Origin: Spirosoma fluviale
GTDB taxonomy: Bacteria > Bacteroidota > Bacteroidia > Cytophagales > Spirosomataceae
Assembly: GCF_900230225.1 (NCBI RefSeq)
Contig: NZ_OCNH01000002.1
Location: forward strand, 683,844 to 747,843
Length of the DNA: 64,000 bases
Reading direction: 5' to 3'
In this document: positions 59,812 to 64,000 of the stretch, piece by piece
Numbering within the stretch: the first letter of the stretch is position 1
How the letters are laid out: the number at the start of each line of letters is the position of its first letter
Translations under genes and position numbers: made by a program
The notes under the pieces: model-generated
Told to the model about the DNA's origin: nothing
Seen by the model: the letters and a program-made list of their open reading frames with translations, nothing else
Database searches by the model: none

Positions 59812-60210
59812 TTATTTTCGGGAAATCAGGGCATACCGCTGGCCGTTGCTGGTAAAGTCCAAGGTAAAATCAGTGCCGTTAATGGAGCCGAGACGAGTGC
59901 TGGTAGTTGGATTTAGCACATCGTAATCCTTGCCGCTTGTCTTTCGAATCGCAAACGTCCCATAATCAGTGGGGTCGGTAGTTCCGTTTTCGATCACATT
60001 CACAATTACCTCAATTTCAGTATCACTCTTACGACTTATGACGGCATTTGCCGAGGCTCCCTGGAACGGAAAATTGTATCTGTCAGGGCCGATAACAAGT
60101 TGACTAATCTGGTACGTTCCCGCCAGATCTGGCTCAACATCCGATTTCTTTTCTGGTAAGCACGAACTTACCGTTAAAAAGAGGATAAGGGCAACCAATA
60201 GATTTTTCAT
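59812..60210 (-). CDS. Small lipoprotein
   Basis: 132 residues. Lipoprotein signal with Cys17 (TVSSC), then a beta-rich domain of a lipocalin-like kind (LAGTYQISQLVIG, TDYGTFAIRK, FTLDFTSNGQRYALISRK). No enzymatic residues seen. It lies 24 bp downstream of the DUF4190-type gene on the same strand, so probably co-transcribed. Confidence 0.7.
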   Translation of the reverse strand: MKNLLVALILFLTVSSCLPEKKSDVEPDLAGTYQISQLVIGPDRYNFPFQGASANAVISRKSDTEIEVIVNVIENGTTDPTDYGTFAIRKTSGKDYDVLNPTTSTRLGSINGTDFTLDFTSNGQRYALISRK

Positions 60211-60233
60211 AAATACGTTGGATTAGCTAAAGT

Positions 60234-61139
60234 CTAGAGTACATACACGTACAATAAGACGGCGGCTGCGGCCACAATACCAATAATCATACCCGCCATT
60301 GCCAACCCTTTGCCCTTGAACCGGTTGGGTTCTTTCCGAATTCGCGACAGGCTCAAGGCGCCAAATACCACGGCAGCCGCGCCTAATAAAAGCGAACCTA
60401 AACCCGTAAAAATGGCTAAACCGCCCGCCGATATCGCAACAATGGCAAAGGGGTCTGTACGGGGGCCATCGTTCTGTGGACTTGTAGGGCTGTCGTATGA
60501 TGTGCGGTTTCCTCCGGAATTCGTGCTGGACGAGTTCGAGCCCGCTGTAAACCGTTCGACTTCGCCATTCGAGTACTTGATACTCAGAACATCGCGTTTA
60601 GAGATCGTGTAATCCGGCCCGTCCTGACGGTCGCATTTCTTATACCGAATCTCATTGACACCCACTTCTTTCACTTTTGCCTCAATCACATCACCATTGC
60701 GCAGGACGATCTGATCGCACTGGGGTGGAGCAGGTTTGCGGGGGAGCAGGTGTTTGATGCTACGCCAAAGGGTAGGGCGATGCACGTTAGTGGCAATGGC
60801 CAGATCGGCGGGGGCGGCTGCCGGTTCTTCCCAGATAGGCCTGGTGGATACGGCAGGTAGGCTGGTTAGTGAAGCGGTGGTCAATGAATCGGGAATTGGC
60901 CTGGTTGCCGGGGTACTTGTTGCCAGCCGCTGGGGAGCCGGGTGATAGGTAGGCGCAAAATAAGCGGTAGGGGCACGCTGGCAGGAAGTTAATCCGCCCA
61001 TGGAGGCAATGGCAAGCAGGAAAACAGCAATCGCGCCCTGGAATATAGTTCTTTGGCCGGTCGATAAGGACCGCGTTCCGACTAGGAAAAGGTATCGTGT
61101 TTTCACAACAGGTAGAGTTTTGTGCGTGATTACCGTCAA
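60234..61139 (-). CDS. Lipoprotein-like protein with C-terminal DUF4190 membrane domain
   Basis: 301 residues. A hydrophobic segment ending in GGLTSC (about 33-53) looks like a lipobox, then a Pro/Thr-rich linker, a small beta domain (QIVLRNGDVIEAKVKEVGVN, about 143-195) of the kind predicted to sense or bind, and two C-terminal helices with GGLAIFTGLGSLLLGAAAVV and KGKGLAMAGMIIGIVAAAAV, the DUF4190 pattern. The start is uncertain; the long N-terminal extension before the hydrophobic segment may not be translated. Confidence 0.65.
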   Translation of the reverse strand: MTVITHKTLPVVKTRYLFLVGTRSLSTGQRTIFQGAIAVFLLAIASMGGLTSCQRAPTAYFAPTYHPAPQRLATSTPATRPIPDSLTTASLTSLPAVSTRPIWEEPAAAPADLAIATNVHRPTLWRSIKHLLPRKPAPPQCDQIVLRNGDVIEAKVKEVGVNEIRYKKCDRQDGPDYTISKRDVLSIKYSNGEVERFTAGSNSSSTNSGGNRTSYDSPTSPQNDGPRTDPFAIVAISAGGLAIFTGLGSLLLGAAAVVFGALSLSRIRKEPNRFKGKGLAMAGMIIGIVAAAAVLLYVYVL

Positions 61140-61262
61140 TCACGGGGCAAAACTACCGGCTGGTTCAAGGGTCAACAATACCGCATTTGTATGATTTTAA
61201 CGAGCTGAAGGGCAAACGGGAAGCGATAAATAAATGGCGTCAGCCTGCTGGTTATTCACATT

Positions 61263-61898
61263 TTACTGCCGACCCAGGTATTTATTGACCGCTTCAATTT
61301 TAGAATGTACCTGTAACTTCTGATAAATATTGAAGATATGTTTGCGCACCGTAGTCGGGCTGACAAACAGTTCGTTGGCGACTTCCTTATGACTGTGTCC
61401 TTTCGATAACCGGTCGAGGATTTCGCGCTCGCGGGGCGTCAGGATGTCCAGTTCGTTGGGAGCCGCCGGACTGATATAGAACGAACCCGCGATCTTTCGG
61501 GCTATGGTGCTGCTCATGGGGGCACCGCCTTCGTGCAGTTCAGTAATCGCTTCGAGCAGTTTGTGGGGCGGGCTGCGTTTGAGGATATACGAGTTAGCAC
61601 CGGCTTTGAGAGCATCAAAAACGGTTTCGTCTTCGTCGTACATGGTACACATCATGAATTGCGTTTGTGGGCAAAGTGCCTTTAGCTGCCGAACACAGTC
61701 GATACCGTTCATGCCAGGTAAGTCAATATCCATCAGAACCACATCCACACAGTGGCTCGGCAGATAGTCGAGCGCCGATTCGGCATTCTCGAACGTAGCC
61801 TGGCAGCTAAAGCCCTCGGCCCCATCGACTAAAATGGCCAGCGACTGCCGAATCGGCTCTTTATCCTCAACGATGGCTACGGTAATAGCGGTTTTCAT
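61263..61898 (-). CDS. NarL/LuxR-type response regulator
   Basis: 211 residues. Receiver domain with acidic pair ED at 11-12 and phospho-Asp57 in VVLMDIDLPG, Lys in LKRSP; C-terminal LuxR HTH (LTPREREILDRLSKGHSHKEVANELFVS with the recognition helix TTVRKHIFNIY). Directly downstream of the TPR kinase gene (38 bp), its evident partner. Confidence 0.93.
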   Translation of the reverse strand: MKTAITVAIVEDKEPIRQSLAILVDGAEGFSCQATFENAESALDYLPSHCVDVVLMDIDLPGMNGIDCVRQLKALCPQTQFMMCTMYDEDETVFDALKAGANSYILKRSPPHKLLEAITELHEGGAPMSSTIARKIAGSFYISPAAPNELDILTPREREILDRLSKGHSHKEVANELFVSPTTVRKHIFNIYQKLQVHSKIEAVNKYLGRQ

Positions 61899-61935
61899 CC
61901 GGCAATATTGACCCTTTTTTCATTTCCATGCCATA

Positions 61936-63897
61936 CTACGTTTGTAGTATTTTGGCCGTTGACACGGACGGATACGGAAACGAAATTTTGACCCACGTAC
62001 CCGCCGAAGACGATGCAATTTCGCAGCTACCTCCCGATTCGTTCATCCGGTGCTGCATATTTCCCAGGCCATTCCGTAACCGGGTTCGTTCATTCGGGCT
62101 AAAGCCCTGCCCATTGTCGCCCACCTCAATGAGCAACCGGCCGGTTTCGGGCCGAATCACGAGGGATACCTGTGTAGCCCGGGCGTGCTTGACCACATTA
62201 TTGAGCGCTTCTTTCACGGTCAGAAATACATTTCGGCGATCCGTTCCCCGTATGGTAATCTCGCTGGGCGACTCATTGACCTCTGTCTGGAGCTGTAAGT
62301 CGGTGTTGTCGATAAATTCGCTGGCGTACGCCCGGGTGTACGCGATTAACCCATTGAGACTATCATTTTTGGTATTTAACGACCAGATGATTTCGTTCAT
62401 GGTAGTGATCATATCGGCAGAAATGGCCGAAATCTTTTCAACTTCGGGCGTGGTTGCCGTTCCCATTCGCGTTTTAACCACTTCGCTCAACAGGCCAATG
62501 GCGGTCAACGAGGCTCCCAGGTCATCGTGCATTTCCTTCGCGATGCGTAGTCGTTCTTTCTGCTGCCCCTGTAACTCAGACTGCACAACGGCCAGCTCGT
62601 GCGTGCGTTCGGCAGCCAGTAAGGCGTTGTGGGAGGTACGCTGGCGCTGGCGCGAGTACAGATAAGCGAACAGCAACCCACTCACAATTACGAGTCCAGC
62701 CAGAGCCGCTACTAAACTCCATAAGTTCTGGCGTTGACGAGCCTGTTCCAGTCGGCTAATCTGCCGTTGTTTTTCGGCCAGTTTCTGCCCGGCTTCGGCT
62801 TGACGAAGTTTAAGCTCGAAGTCTTCCAGCAGCGTTTTTGCTTCCAGGCTGGAAAGTGAATCCTTGGTCTGCATGTATTTGTCATACCAGGGAATCGCCC
62901 CTTTATAATCACCTAAACCCAGGCTCGCATTGGCGTATTCGCGGTAAATATTCCGAAATTCGGATAACCCCACTTTGTTCTTTTGGGCCATGGCGTACGC
63001 CTGGTCGAGCAATGATTTGGCTAACCCGTAACGCTTCATTTCGTTATAGGTTTCGGCCAGTCCGGCCAACAGATGCAGTTCCTGAAGGGGATTTTTTACC
63101 AGCCGGTTAATTTGCCGGGCATTTTTGTAATAGTAAAGCGATGAATCAATCTGCCCCAGCTCTTTGTGCAGATTGGCGATGTTTCCGTATATGAGCGCTA
63201 CAAGCTGAAGGTCCCGCGTTGAGTCGAGCATCAGCCGGGCTTTATGATAGTAGGCCAACGCCGGCTTTAATTGGTTTTGTTTGACATAAACGTTCGCTAT
63301 ACTAAAAAAATCCAGGGCCAGATCCTGCTGCGAACTGTTCGCCATTCGATCATACTTTAGTGCCCGATCGAAGTAGGTCAGTGCTTGCGGAAAGAGCCTT
63401 TCGGTTTCGTAGATAAGGCCCAGATTCTGATAAAGAACAGCGGCCTTTCGGCGATCTTTATGGGCCAGCCTGTAGGGAGCCGCTTTTTTGAAGTACTCAA
63501 TGGCTTGCTTGTTTTTACCCTGCCACTTAGCCGATTGAGCCAGCGCAAAATAGCACATACTTTGGTACTGTTCCGACGTGTCCCGCAAAGCCTTTTGCAG
63601 CCCTTCACTAGCCAGTTTGTACGATTCCTCGTGGCGGCCGAGTAGATCAAGCAGGTAGGTTGTCAGCCGGATACTCTCGAAGTAGCCTTTGGTATAGCCA
63701 ATTTTAGTGGAGAAGGCATAGGCCCTTTGATACTCCTTGAGGGCCGTTTCCGGCTGTTGCATTTCAATGGCTTCTGCTTTTTTGAGCAGCGTCATAATAT
63801 AACTCGTATCGACTGGGGTGGATACCCCCTGACCGAAGCCACTCCTGTTTTGGAGAATCAGAAAAGAAAGTACAATCAGAAACCGTTTGACCTGCAT
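61936..63897 (-). CDS. TPR-containing sensor histidine kinase (HisKA_3 type)
   Basis: 653 residues from the ATG at 63897 (MQVKRFLIVLS). Signal peptide, then about seven TPR repeats (about 30-385) in the periplasm, a coiled stretch, one membrane helix near 400-420 (LAGLVIVSGLLFAYLY), then a HisKA_3 dimerisation domain with the phospho-His in IAKEMHDDLGASLTAIG, and a HATPase (NNVVKHARATQ, DNGQGFSPNERTRLRNGLGNM). Works with the NarL-type regulator downstream. This TPR-kinase layout is typical of Bacteroidota. Confidence 0.93.
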   Translation of the reverse strand: MQVKRFLIVLSFLILQNRSGFGQGVSTPVDTSYIMTLLKKAEAIEMQQPETALKEYQRAYAFSTKIGYTKGYFESIRLTTYLLDLLGRHEESYKLASEGLQKALRDTSEQYQSMCYFALAQSAKWQGKNKQAIEYFKKAAPYRLAHKDRRKAAVLYQNLGLIYETERLFPQALTYFDRALKYDRMANSSQQDLALDFFSIANVYVKQNQLKPALAYYHKARLMLDSTRDLQLVALIYGNIANLHKELGQIDSSLYYYKNARQINRLVKNPLQELHLLAGLAETYNEMKRYGLAKSLLDQAYAMAQKNKVGLSEFRNIYREYANASLGLGDYKGAIPWYDKYMQTKDSLSSLEAKTLLEDFELKLRQAEAGQKLAEKQRQISRLEQARQRQNLWSLVAALAGLVIVSGLLFAYLYSRQRQRTSHNALLAAERTHELAVVQSELQGQQKERLRIAKEMHDDLGASLTAIGLLSEVVKTRMGTATTPEVEKISAISADMITTMNEIIWSLNTKNDSLNGLIAYTRAYASEFIDNTDLQLQTEVNESPSEITIRGTDRRNVFLTVKEALNNVVKHARATQVSLVIRPETGRLLIEVGDNGQGFSPNERTRLRNGLGNMQHRMNESGGSCEIASSSAGTWVKISFPYPSVSTAKILQT

Positions 63898-64000
63898 ACG
63901 TAGGGCATTACGCAAAACCGTTGATAGGCAAAGGTAAGAGGCTGGCGGGCTATAATTTTCCCCGTTAAATGGATTGGCGCGCCTTAAAACCCCGCGCCAG

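Overview
The window looks like the chromosome of a Cytophagales bacterium of the Spirosoma/Dyadobacter type (Bacteroidota). The grounds are: a row of ~800-residue FtsX/MacB permeases beside one ATPase and one HlyD adaptor, a SusC-like TonB receptor with an N-terminal carboxypeptidase-regulatory domain, TPR-sensor kinase/LuxR regulator pairs, and Bacteroidota-type -7 elements (TAnnTTTG) in front of several genes. The genus is an inference. No rRNA, tRNA, CRISPR array or transposase gene was seen.

Left part (1-23.6 kb): a truncated ceramidase-like gene is translationally coupled to a Tat-exported DegT aminotransferase. A Crp/Fnr regulator and a DoxX-like membrane protein follow. Then come four paralogous FtsX permeases, one ABC ATPase and one HlyD adaptor, all on the minus strand, with a glycosyltransferase, a sigma54-type response regulator and (further on) an NtrY-like kinase. 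A near-consensus -24/-12 promoter with an upstream palindrome lies before the HlyD gene, so the regulator/kinase pair may control the exporter. A ParE toxin-antitoxin pair, a PlsC acyltransferase and an acyl-ACP desaturase sit between regulator and kinase. Palindromic repeats with GTAGAGACGCAA-type arms fill the gaps between the permease genes.

Middle (23.6-51.5 kb) is a dense defence island. It contains MntA/HepT-like and DUF433/DUF5615 toxin-antitoxin cassettes separated by partial copies of the kinase 3' end; a type I Wadjet operon (jetA, an extra antitoxin-like gene, jetB, jetC, jetD); a methylase with an N-terminal nuclease-like domain plus HsdS, followed not by a classical HsdR but by a Septu-like ATPase/HNH pair; and, convergent to these, the three-gene pPIWI-RE system (REase, DinG-type helicase, pPIWI-RE).

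To the right of pPIWI-RE is a block that I think belongs with it. Two small proteins are stand-alone copies of the N-terminal domain of the pPIWI-RE helicase. They flank a PARP1-like WGR/PARP enzyme and a small partner gene, and a WYL regulator is divergent. A 15-bp palindrome, consensus CGTAANCTNTTTACG, stands at the same place (11-12 bp upstream of the -7 element) before the pPIWI-RE operon and before both small-protein genes. The gap before the PARP gene holds a helically phased array: 11 GTCA units in one orientation and 7-8 in the other, every 10-11 bp. Together these suggest an undescribed pPIWI-RE/PARP regulon.

Right part (51.5-64 kb) is ordinary chromosome: a YdeI/OmpD-associated protein, an outer-membrane protein and a large lipoprotein, a ZnuD-like TonB receptor with a small His-rich membrane protein, tryptophan 2,3-dioxygenase, an SDR oxidoreductase, lipoproteins, and a NarL-type regulator with its TPR histidine kinase.
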